Shown here one piece after another: positions 8,928 to 16,868 of a stretch of 64,000 nucleotides of DNA (positions are counted from its first letter, which is position 1; every line of letters begins with the position of its first letter). The notes under the pieces are model-generated. The model was not told the origin of the DNA, did no database searches, and saw only the letters and a list, made by a program, of their open reading frames with translations. The position numbers and the translations under genes were made by a program. This stretch comes from G963556115 sp963666605 (GTDB lineage Bacteria > Planctomycetota > SZUA-567), in assembly GCA_965140405.1 (NCBI GenBank), contig OZ223208.1:3410001-3474000 (forward strand), in the 5' to 3' direction.

Positions 8928-9899
8928 CTACGAATTCGTCGTATTCCTCTTTGACAACACCCTCTGCATCAAGATAAAGATCAAGAGCAAGACACCGATA
9001 GCAATTCTAAGCCACCAAGAGTTGAGTCTTCCGTCAAACATCAGAGCACACTGAATCGTACCATAAATAAGCACACCCATAAGTGTTCCGACTATATAAC
9101 CTACTCCACCAGTAAGAAGTGTACCACCGATTACCACACTCGCAATTGCATCCAGTTCCATCCCTACGCCTACAGAAGGATTTCCAGATCCGGTAAAGAA
9201 GGTATAGAGGACACCACCGAGAGCCGAGCACATACCGCTCAGTCCGTACACGAGTACCTTGATACGCCCTACAGGTAGACCCATAAGTAGTGCAGAGTAC
9301 TCACTACCACCGATAGCATAAATATTTCTACCAAATCTACTGAGGTGCGCAACATAGAGTGCGATAAAGAATACAATCAAGAATGCAATAGCCATCGCAG
9401 GCATAAAGGTATCTTCAGTAAGGTAGACATTCAGATCATCAAGTACCCAATCTGAGAAGGCATTATTAATACCAATAGACTCCATACTTATCATAAACGC
9501 TGCACCACGAGCAAAGAACATACCGCCAAGAGTCACAAGGAATGGCTGCATATCAAAGACATGTATAAGAAATCCCTGAAACAAACCAAAGAGAGATCCA
9601 AGTATCACAGCTATAATCATAGTCAACAACGGGCTATGCCCTTGTTCAGAGTAGGAAGCGACAAATATTGTGGCGAAGGCAAATACTGAACCGACAGACA
9701 GATCGATACCACCTGTAAGAATTACAAAAGTCATCCCGATAGCGACAACACCAAGGTATGAATTATCTGTAATGATATTGGTCACAACAAGTAGAGAAAA
9801 GAAGTTGTCATACAGAATTGATGCTATGGTATACAGTATCACCAGCACCGCAGCTGTCGCAAATAGCGGGATATATTTCCTATTAAATATTGCGTTCAT
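8928..9899 (-). CDS. yjfF: Sugar ABC transporter permease, YjfF-like
   Basis: A 323-residue inner-membrane permease of the RbsC/YjfF family with about ten hydrophobic segments. Conserved stretches are VVAIGMTFVILTGGIDLSVGSV, the QPFLVTLGGMFFARG block, the EAA-like loop RFGRNIYAIGGSEYSALLMGLPVGRIK, and LDAIASVVIGGTLLTGGVG. It pairs with the YtfT-like permease to form a heterodimeric channel. Its ATG overlaps the ytfT stop (TAATG), showing coupling. GGAG precedes the start. Confidence 0.9.
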   Translation of the reverse strand: MNAIFNRKYIPLFATAAVLVILYTIASILYDNFFSLLVVTNIITDNSYLGVVAIGMTFVILTGGIDLSVGSVFAFATIFVASYSEQGHSPLLTMIIAVILGSLFGLFQGFLIHVFDMQPFLVTLGGMFFARGAAFMISMESIGINNAFSDWVLDDLNVYLTEDTFMPAMAIAFLIVFFIALYVAHLSRFGRNIYAIGGSEYSALLMGLPVGRIKVLVYGLSGMCSALGGVLYTFFTGSGNPSVGVGMELDAIASVVIGGTLLTGGVGYIVGTLMGVLIYGTIQCALMFDGRLNSWWLRIAIGVLLLIFILMQRVLSKRNTTNS

Positions 9900-10900
9900 T
9901 AGACTCTACTCCTTCTAAATGCTGTCATGATCATTGTTCTGAACTTTTCGGATTGTAGCAAGCATACCAGTACGATAACAATTGCTTTAGGAACAGTAGT
10001 AATCTCAGGAGGCACTCCGAGGAAGTACATAGTAGTGGTAAGCGTCTGAATAAGTAACGCTCCAACTAGAGATCCGATAATACTGAACTTACCACCTGAT
10101 AACGATGTTCCACCTACAACTACTGCGAAGATAGCATCCAGTTCCATTGATTCCCCAAGCTGAATGGTATCTGCTGCTTTAATATTTGATGTAGCTACAA
10201 GCCCAGCAATTCCTGCACAGAACCCAGAGAAGGCATAGACCATCATCTTTACTTTTCTCGTATTGATACCAGCGAACCTACTCGCTCTCTCGTTATCCCC
10301 AACCGACTCAATAAATACACCTACTGCAGTCTTTCTAGTAATAAACACAGTTATCAATGTCACTACAAGTACAATCGTCAGAGTAAAGGGTAGCATCAAG
10401 AAGTGCCCGTTACCAAGGAAGACAAACTGTTCATGTTCGAAGGTAAAGATAAAGCCGTTGGTAATCAGCAGTGCTACACCACGAGCAGTAACCATAAGAA
10501 TAAGTGTAGCCACAAATGGTTGTAGTCCAACATAGGAGACCAACAAGCCATTGATCAGACCAATAAATATTGTAGCAGAGAGCGCTATAATTACTATCAC
10601 ACCAAAAGATAGATCAGATGTATTCACTAAGAGCGCGCCTATAGATCCAGATACCGCCATCACCGAGCCAACAGAGAGGTCGATACCGCCGGTAGCTATC
10701 ACCAAGGTCATACCGATAGCGAGTAGCATTACCTTGGCCCCTTGGTTTATGATATCTATAATCGTACCATATAGGTAGCCATTCATCACCTCTATCTTGA
10801 AGAACCCCTCTCCGTATATACCGTTGAAGAGGAATAGCAGTACCAGCCCAAGAATCGGCCAGACCAATCTATTGGAAAAGATTCCCTCACCCTTACTCAT
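9899..10900 (-). CDS. ytfT: Sugar ABC transporter permease, YtfT-like
   Basis: A 333-residue permease of the same family. It carries MTLVIATGGIDLSVGSVMAVSG, LQPFVATLILMVTARG, GDNERASRFAGINTRKVK and LDAIFAVVVGGTSLSGGKF. It follows the ATPase gene with a one-base overlap (TAATG), with GGAG before the start, and overlaps yjfF in the same way. Together with yjfF it makes the membrane part of the galactofuranose-type importer. The permease surface is the natural docking site for the operon's ATPase and perhaps for the ABC domain of the fused kinase at 14177-16003. Confidence 0.9.
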   Translation of the reverse strand: MSKGEGIFSNRLVWPILGLVLLFLFNGIYGEGFFKIEVMNGYLYGTIIDIINQGAKVMLLAIGMTLVIATGGIDLSVGSVMAVSGSIGALLVNTSDLSFGVIVIIALSATIFIGLINGLLVSYVGLQPFVATLILMVTARGVALLITNGFIFTFEHEQFVFLGNGHFLMLPFTLTIVLVVTLITVFITRKTAVGVFIESVGDNERASRFAGINTRKVKMMVYAFSGFCAGIAGLVATSNIKAADTIQLGESMELDAIFAVVVGGTSLSGGKFSIIGSLVGALLIQTLTTTMYFLGVPPEITTVPKAIVIVLVCLLQSEKFRTMIMTAFRRSRV

Positions 10901-12429
10901 TACGCCAACTCCTTTTCTTCATTTACCCCAGCAATGACCTGCATTATCCGCTGTTCGTCTATATCGCGTCCAACAAGTTCTCCCACCTTATGCCTATCTC
11001 TGAGGATATTAATTCTATCACATACTCTTACGACCTCTTCAAGTTCAGAAGAGATAAAGAGTACCGCTACCCCTTCGTCACTCAATTTATTTATCAACTT
11101 CTCAATTTCTGCTTTAGCACCGACATCTATACCTCTAGTCGGCTCATCAAGAATAATAAGCTCCGGTTGGATAGCCAGCCACCTTGCGAGGAGTACTTTC
11201 TGCTGATTCCCACCGGAGAGGTTTTTTATAGCCGCCTCAGGAGACGGAGTTTTGATACTGAGTTTTTCAATATAATGATTTGCTAGATCCAACTGCTCGG
11301 CATTGCTCATCTTTCTGAACACACCTCTCTTTGCCTGTAGAGCAAGCATAATATTCTCTCGAACAGAGAGATTAGGTATGATACCTTCCCCTTTTCTGTC
11401 TTCCGAGCAGAATCCGATACCGTTACTGATTGCGTCACGAGGCGAACTAAATCTTACTTCCCTATTCTTGATTCTAGTAGAACCAGAACAATCACTGTCA
11501 GCGCCAAATAGCAACCTAGCTGTCTCAGTACGCCCAGATCCGAGCAAACCGGCCAAACCAACAATCTCACCTTTCTTGATACTTATATCAAGAGGATCGA
11601 TAGCACCTTTACGGCCTATACTTTCGCCAACAAGGAAATCATCATTACCTGATAAATCACGATCACGACCTACAAGATCTAGTCCTTCAAGCTCTGTCTC
11701 ATCCTTACCGAGCATTCGAGCAATAAGGCTTATCTTAGGCAGTTCACTCACCGGATAATCACCAACAAACCCACCATTTCTTAGAACAGTAATAGTATCA
11801 CAAACCTCATATACCTGCCCAAGGAAGTGGGTCACAAACACGATCCCCATTCCATCATCTCTGAGCTTCTTCATTACAGCAAAGAGAGCATCCACCTCTT
11901 TTTCATCAAGACTGGATGTAGGTTCATCAAGTATGAGTATCTTTGCATCAATATCGAGCGCTCTAGCAATAGCAACCATCTGCTGAATAGCCATAGAGCA
12001 ACTTGACAGTTCACTTGTCACATCTATATCAAGTCCTAGACGAGCAAGTGCTTTACGTGCGTGACGATTTATCTCAGGCCAATCGAGACACCCAAACCTT
12101 TTAGGTTGTCTTCCCAACAATATATTTTCAGCTACTGAAAGTGTTGGCACAAGGTTGACTTCTTGAAAAACAGTACTCACCCCGTAGCTCTCTGTCTCAA
12201 GTACAGATCCTGGGTGTACCTCTTTTCCGAAGAACTCCACTCGCCCAGCATCTTTCTGATATACCCCAGTTATAACCTTGATGAGAGTAGATTTACCAGC
12301 ACCATTTTCTCCCATTAATGCATGTATTTCACCAGACTTGAGGGTAAAGTCTACTCCGTCCAGAGCCTTTACACCAGGAAACTCTTTCTCAACTGCTTCA
12401 GCTTTGAGCAGCACTTCACCTATCTCCAT
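10900..12429 (-). CDS. ytfR: Sugar ABC transporter ATP-binding protein, YtfR-like
   Basis: A 509-residue double ABC ATPase of the RbsA/MglA/YtfR class. The first domain has Walker A GENGAGKST near residue 39, Q-loop TVFQEVNLVP, a signature region LSSCSMAIQQMVAIARAL and Walker B ILILDEPTSSLD. The second has the degenerate GLLGSGRTE loop normal for this class, LSGGNQQKVLLARWLA and LIILDEPTRGIDVG. It is the first gene of the operon, with GAGGAGG before the ATG, and sits about 75 bases downstream of a sigma-54 promoter. It powers import of the sugar bound by the YtfQ-like protein. Confidence 0.92.
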   Translation of the reverse strand: MEIGEVLLKAEAVEKEFPGVKALDGVDFTLKSGEIHALMGENGAGKSTLIKVITGVYQKDAGRVEFFGKEVHPGSVLETESYGVSTVFQEVNLVPTLSVAENILLGRQPKRFGCLDWPEINRHARKALARLGLDIDVTSELSSCSMAIQQMVAIARALDIDAKILILDEPTSSLDEKEVDALFAVMKKLRDDGMGIVFVTHFLGQVYEVCDTITVLRNGGFVGDYPVSELPKISLIARMLGKDETELEGLDLVGRDRDLSGNDDFLVGESIGRKGAIDPLDISIKKGEIVGLAGLLGSGRTETARLLFGADSDCSGSTRIKNREVRFSSPRDAISNGIGFCSEDRKGEGIIPNLSVRENIMLALQAKRGVFRKMSNAEQLDLANHYIEKLSIKTPSPEAAIKNLSGGNQQKVLLARWLAIQPELIILDEPTRGIDVGAKAEIEKLINKLSDEGVAVLFISSELEEVVRVCDRINILRDRHKVGELVGRDIDEQRIMQVIAGVNEEKELA

Positions 12430-12505
12430 ACAACCTCCTCTATTTTCCGATCAACCAAATTCGGTAAATTTTGAAATATTTTTTCACATATTACACTTCC
12501 CCTAA

Positions 12506-12522
12506 AAGCAACCACCGTTCCA
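12506..12522 (-). promoter_or_regulatory. Sigma-54 (RpoN) promoter of the sugar ABC operon
   Basis: The minus strand reads TGGAACGGTGGTTGCT. It keeps the -24 GG and -12 GC exactly ten bases apart and matches the consensus TGGCACG-N4-TTGCT at all but one position. It lies about 80 bases before the YtfR-like start, faces that operon, and an NtrC-type activator is encoded next door. Confidence 0.85.
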
Positions 12523-12618
12523 GAATTGTCACTTATAAAAATAAACACTCTTATTACTTACCTAGTATACACTTAAGCAATAGTATTTATTTAAACAAAG
12601 TTTACATAATACACACTC

Positions 12619-12674
12619 TTTGCACACTTCACACCCGATTTTGCACACTCTGTATATGCACAGAGTGTGCAAAA
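12619..12674. promoter_or_regulatory. Palindromic upstream activator site for the NtrC-type regulator
   Basis: TTTTGCACACTCTG (12639-12652) and CAGAGTGTGCAAAA (12661-12674) form a perfect 14-base inverted repeat with an 8-base centre. A further half-site TTTGCACACT begins at about 12619, two helical turns away. The cluster is 100-165 bases upstream of the sigma-54 promoter, the right distance for an enhancer, and also lies just before the regulator gene, so it may serve autoregulation. Confidence 0.75.
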
Positions 12675-12792
12675 AGTATTTGACTAAGGGGATTCAGATA
12701 GGATAATGGATGTATGCATTTGGTACAAAATGATATTATTCACACATCACTCACCAGACCAAAATGCACTAGAAAGGTATAAACAGGTATCC

Positions 12793-14154
12793 ATGTCCAA
12801 GAGAATAGTAATAGTTGATGACCAGGACAAAATTCTGAAGAGCCTCGCGCGAAACTTAACACGCTTAGGTTACCTAGTTTACTGCACACAAAGCTCACAA
12901 GAGACCCTTAACGTCTGTAAAAATAACATACCAGACCTTGTACTTCTGGACGTAATGCTTGGCAGTGAGAGCGGGATAGATCTACTCAGTGAACTCAAGG
13001 TTCTCTACCCAGATATTCCCATTATTATGATTACCGGCCACGGTACAATTGAGCGTGCTGTTGAAGCCCTAAAACGTGGTGCCTGCGACTTCCTTGAGAA
13101 GCCACTCCTATTCAATAAATTACTTATTACTATCGAGCGCATCTTCGAACTTGAAGATGTTAAAAAGGAGAACAGCACCTACAAAGATATAAATTGCGCA
13201 AAGTTCATTACCGGCGATAAAGCAACTCAAGAGCTCGTAGAGAGAGCCAAACGTATAGCGGCCACAGAGATCCCTATACTTATATATGGTGAGAGTGGGA
13301 CCGGGAAAGAGGTACTTACCCAGGAACTCCACGCCTCTTCAAGGAGAAGTTCAGCACCGCTAGTACAGATCAATTGCGCAGCAATTCCAGCCAACCTACT
13401 TGATAACGAACTCTTTGGACATAAGAAGGGTGCATTCACAGGCGCTATATCAGACTACTCAGGGGTATTTGAAAAAGCCTCTGGAGGCACACTCCACCTC
13501 GATGAAATAGCTGATATGTCACTGGAGACACAGTCAAAAATTCTCCGGGTACTAGAGAGTGGCGAGTACAAGCGCATAGGCGAACAGCTCGTACGTCATG
13601 CCAACATACGTTTTATCGCCTCTACCAACATTGATCTAAATGAGCGTGTCAGAGAGAATCGCTTCAGGCAGGATCTACTCTTCAGACTCAATGCAGCTGT
13701 AATACGTATCCCCGCGCTCAGAGAGCGTAAAGGAGACATCATGCTGATAGCCCAGCACTTCCTCGATAAGAAAGCGATCCTTTTATCTCGAAAGCTCTAC
13801 CTGTCAAATGAGGTCGAAGAATTATTCAAAAATTACTCGTGGTGCGGTAATGTCAGAGAGCTCCGTAATACAATTGACTACGCCAGCGCAGTATGTCGTG
13901 GCGACACTATCGAACTCAACGACCTTCCAGAAGGGCTATCCTCAGACCAGACCAATTGCGAATCACCCAAAAATGAAGAGACGACCTCAACCTCAATCAC
14001 CACACGCATCACACGTAATGGCAAGAGTGAAAAAGAGTCTATAATCGCCGCTCTTCACGAGGCCAAGTTCAACAAGAAGAGAGCAGCCGAGATCCTCAGT
14101 ATCAGTAGACGTTCACTTTATAACAAGATTGCCAAGCACAGTATCGAGGTGTAG
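12793..14154 (+). CDS. NtrC-family sigma-54-dependent response regulator
   Basis: A 453-residue regulator. The receiver domain (1-120) starts MSKRIVIVDDQDK, with phospho-acceptor D53 in LVLLDVML, ITGHG and the lysine in FLEKP. The AAA+ domain has Walker A GESGTGKE from G166, the sigma-54 contact loop GAFTGA at about 213-218, and Walker B GGTLHLDEI. A Fis-type helix-turn-helix fills the last 40 residues (KKRAAEILSISRRSLYNKI). A longer frame begins at 12706, but the added 29 residues look like no receiver, so I prefer 12793. It lies 22 bases before the fused kinase gene, its likely partner, and divergent from the operon carrying the sigma-54 promoter. Confidence 0.93.
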   Translation: MSKRIVIVDDQDKILKSLARNLTRLGYLVYCTQSSQETLNVCKNNIPDLVLLDVMLGSESGIDLLSELKVLYPDIPIIMITGHGTIERAVEALKRGACDFLEKPLLFNKLLITIERIFELEDVKKENSTYKDINCAKFITGDKATQELVERAKRIAATEIPILIYGESGTGKEVLTQELHASSRRSSAPLVQINCAAIPANLLDNELFGHKKGAFTGAISDYSGVFEKASGGTLHLDEIADMSLETQSKILRVLESGEYKRIGEQLVRHANIRFIASTNIDLNERVRENRFRQDLLFRLNAAVIRIPALRERKGDIMLIAQHFLDKKAILLSRKLYLSNEVEELFKNYSWCGNVRELRNTIDYASAVCRGDTIELNDLPEGLSSDQTNCESPKNEETTSTSITTRITRNGKSEKESIIAALHEAKFNKKRAAEILSISRRSLYNKIAKHSIEV

Positions 14155-14176
14155 CTGGTAGCCAAAAGGCAGACAC

Positions 14177-16003
14177 ATGAAAAAACTTTACACACCTCTA
14201 TCGATAGAGTTACGCAACATCTCGCTCTCACTATCAACAGAACCAATTCTAAGCAAGCTCAACATGAGTATACACGCAGGTCATGTTCACGCCCTCGTCG
14301 GCAAACATGGTGGCGGAAAGTCTACCCTCTGTAAGATTCTCTCAGGACTTGTCAAGCCTGATGAAGGGACAATATATATAGATGGCAAATACCAGAACCG
14401 CTGGACATTTGCTAAAGCCAGAGCACACGGCATCGTCTATATACACCAGTACTTCCACCTGCTAGAGCACCTTACAGTCATGGAAAACTTCCTCGTCTCA
14501 AGGAGGAGAAAGTTTGACCTATTATTTATCAATAGACGTAAATTGAGACGCAGAGTTGAGGCAATCATAGACGAGAGCGGTTTTGACTTCTCTGTAAATA
14601 CAGAAGTAAGGGATTTACCACAATCACAATCGGTAGCACTCAGTGTAATTCTCCAACTCGCATTAAACCCTCGACTGATAATTCTCGATGAGATCCTAGA
14701 CCGCCTCGACCCAGAGGATCAGACAAAGATCATTGCACTCCTAGAGATCCACAAGAGCCGAGGTCTATCAGTACTCTGGATCACCCACAACATTGACGAA
14801 GTAGGAAACTTTGCTGATGAGATATCGGTATTTAGAAAAGGCAGAATAATCTTCAATAACCCTACCAGTACGATAGACAAGCGTAATCTTATCAAGCTCA
14901 GTTATAACCAGATCAGCCGCGTCTCAGCGAGCGATCAGGACATCGCAGACTTCTACAACCTTCTCAGATATAACGAAGCCATACTACTACACCTACCGGT
15001 AAACCTTCTAGTACTTGACCCTGAGAAGACTATCAAACTTATCAACCACAGAGGAAGAAAGTTCTTTTCATTGACCTCGGAGCAGACAGAAGATCTTGAT
15101 TCACTACTCGGTGAGGCCAATAAAACGGTAACATTTAGAATCGACAATGCACTGAAGGCGAAAGAAGAGGTCACTTTTTATGAGTTACCATTAGTTATCA
15201 ATGACCAGAACCACGAAGTGAATATTGTAATATACCCGATTATGGATGATGCCAAGTACATTGGCTGTATCTTAATCCTTGAGGATGTTACAGAGAAGGA
15301 GTACCTGAGAAAGCAAGCAATTCTATCCGAGCGCCTATCGTCAGTCGGGCTACTCGCCGCCGGAGTTGCTCACGAAATCAACAATCCATTGGAGGTGATC
15401 TCGAATAATCTGAACTATCTGCGCTTCGATGATATTTCATCAGAGGAGAGAGAGATAGTACTCTCAGAGCTGGAAGACGAGGTTATACATATAAATACCA
15501 TTCTGAAGAATATCTTCCTCTCATCTGAGCGCCAACACCTTGATACTAGTACCTTTGACCTCAGCGCATTGACCAACCAGCTACTACACCTGCTCAAGCA
15601 TAATGCAAGAAAGCAGAGCGTAAGCCTTGATTTCAGTTTCCCGCCGGTTCCAGTCCTAATCAGGGCAAACCCTACAGAGATAAGGGAGGTAATGCTCAAC
15701 TTGGTCAAGAATAGCTTTGACGCACTCAAGGGAGGCGGCCACATAGAGATAAAGCTGACAACTGATGAAGAAGCAAACTTGGTCTACCTGACCCACCAAG
15801 ATAACGGCATAGGAATCGACGAATCAATACTCCCAGATATCTTCCTCCCATTCTCTACTACCAAGCAAGGAGGCGAAAGCAATATGGGACTAGGCATGTC
15901 TATAGTCTACAATATTATCAAGAAGTACTCCGGAGACATCACAGTCAAAAACCTCACCACTGGCGGCTGCTTATTTACCATTACTCTACCATTACAGTCA
16001 TAG
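14177..16003 (+). CDS. Fusion of an ABC-ATPase domain with a PAS/histidine kinase
   Basis: A 608-residue protein of two normally separate parts. Residues 1-230 are an ABC ATPase close to the first half of RbsA/MglA/YtfR proteins: Walker A GKHGGGKST (G42-T50, K48), Q-loop VYIHQYFHL, Walker B LIILDE (D171, E172) and H-loop WITHN (H204). The signature motif is degenerate (LPQSQSVAL). Residues about 270-385 look like a PAS domain. Residues 386-608 are a cytoplasmic HisKA/HATPase kinase with phospho-accepting H399 in GVAHEINNPLE, N-box LVKNSFDAL, G-boxes DNGIGI and GLGMSIVYNII. There is no membrane segment. It follows the NtrC-type regulator with AAAGG before the ATG. The ABC part may read the state of the adjacent transporter; that is inference. 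Confidence 0.9.
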   Translation: MKKLYTPLSIELRNISLSLSTEPILSKLNMSIHAGHVHALVGKHGGGKSTLCKILSGLVKPDEGTIYIDGKYQNRWTFAKARAHGIVYIHQYFHLLEHLTVMENFLVSRRRKFDLLFINRRKLRRRVEAIIDESGFDFSVNTEVRDLPQSQSVALSVILQLALNPRLIILDEILDRLDPEDQTKIIALLEIHKSRGLSVLWITHNIDEVGNFADEISVFRKGRIIFNNPTSTIDKRNLIKLSYNQISRVSASDQDIADFYNLLRYNEAILLHLPVNLLVLDPEKTIKLINHRGRKFFSLTSEQTEDLDSLLGEANKTVTFRIDNALKAKEEVTFYELPLVINDQNHEVNIVIYPIMDDAKYIGCILILEDVTEKEYLRKQAILSERLSSVGLLAAGVAHEINNPLEVISNNLNYLRFDDISSEEREIVLSELEDEVIHINTILKNIFLSSERQHLDTSTFDLSALTNQLLHLLKHNARKQSVSLDFSFPPVPVLIRANPTEIREVMLNLVKNSFDALKGGGHIEIKLTTDEEANLVYLTHQDNGIGIDESILPDIFLPFSTTKQGGESNMGLGMSIVYNIIKKYSGDITVKNLTTGGCLFTITLPLQS

Positions 16004-16094
16004 ACCTTACCGTACGTAAAGTCAAAGACCGAATCCTTCGTGACTGCTCTTCCTCCGCACCTTACATATGGGCAACTCGTCCTTTCAGCCCAGT

Positions 16095-16163
16095 AAACGC
16101 TGTACGTTGTGCGTTTAATCATCGTATCGCAAGCGATTACTTACAGCAAACGTGAGCGATACG
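16095..16163 (+). other. Pair of hairpins downstream of the fused kinase gene
   Basis: AAACGC (16095-16100) pairs with GCGTTT (16111-16116), and CGTATCGC (16123-16130) pairs with GCGATACG (16156-16163). The first stem is followed by TTTAAT and could be a weak terminator for the regulator-kinase operon. The stretch is richer in GC than its surroundings. No coding sequence is visible here. Confidence 0.4.
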
Positions 16164-16283
16164 GTAAAGACTGCAACTGTATCTTTAGATTGTATTTTCT
16201 AAAAAACATCTTAAATAATATAGTACTTAATGAACACAGTCTCCAAGCATATATGCTATCCTTTAGCCAACAGCTGTATCCAG

Positions 16284-16625
16284 CTAAATTGTTAGCAAAT
16301 TTGCTTTAGATTTGATAAGCTCTGTAAGAGGTGCCCCCCAGAACTTTACTTCAATACCAAGGCCAAGAAGAGCCTCTTTTGTTCCAAGGTTATTCGCACA
16401 AGACTCACACGCACTGAACACAACTCCTGCTTCTTGAGCTTCAGCAACGACCCTCTGGATTTCACTATTCTCAGCAACAAGCTTTGACGTTGCGCCCCAA
16501 ATAATCACCGTCACTCCTTCCCAAAGCTTCATTCGACGCGTATTTGTCGCATACATCATCACCATATGCTCCGAAGTTATAATATTATCATTCGTCCAAA
16601 GAATATAAAGTCTATTATTATCCAT
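16284..16625 (-). CDS. DsrE-family protein
   Basis: A 113-residue DsrE/DsrF-like protein. It opens LYILWTNDNIITSEHMVMMY, has the core strand VTVIIWGATSKLVAE, and a conserved cysteine region FSACESCANNLG near residue 80, followed by GIEVKFWGAPLTELI. DsrE-type proteins can carry sulfur on cysteine or act in redox chemistry. The ATG at 16625 has GGAGAG four bases upstream; the in-frame ATG at 16637 is part of that site. It stands alone, convergent with the fused kinase. Its partner is not visible. Confidence 0.85.
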   Translation of the reverse strand: MDNNRLYILWTNDNIITSEHMVMMYATNTRRMKLWEGVTVIIWGATSKLVAENSEIQRVVAEAQEAGVVFSACESCANNLGTKEALLGLGIEVKFWGAPLTELIKSKANLLTI

Positions 16626-16800
16626 TAATCTCTCCACAATTTTAAATTTACCCTAAATACAATTACAGAATACAGGCACCGTTTGCAGGTAAAACCCGAA
16701 CTTCTACGAAAAAAGGCAATACCTAAAGACTCCTAGCATAGTCAGACTTTTACTATTATACTACATGCTATATTTGTGTACAGTTTATTTGCTTAAAAAA

Positions 16801-16834
16801 AGGTAGTTGGTAATATTGAGATCACCAACTACCT
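16801..16834 (-). terminator. Terminator of the MFS transporter gene
   Basis: AGGTAGTTGGT (16801-16811) pairs perfectly with ACCAACTACCT (16824-16834). On the minus strand the stem is followed by a run of T. It lies 35 bases beyond the MFS stop. Confidence 0.85.
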
Positions 16835-16868
16835 ACATATACCATCTTAGTAAAGACTCCACACGTTA

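Noticed and set aside
12706..12792. Extra 29 residues at the start of the NtrC-type regulator
   Set aside because: They do not resemble a receiver domain, whereas the frame from 12793 starts exactly as the family does.
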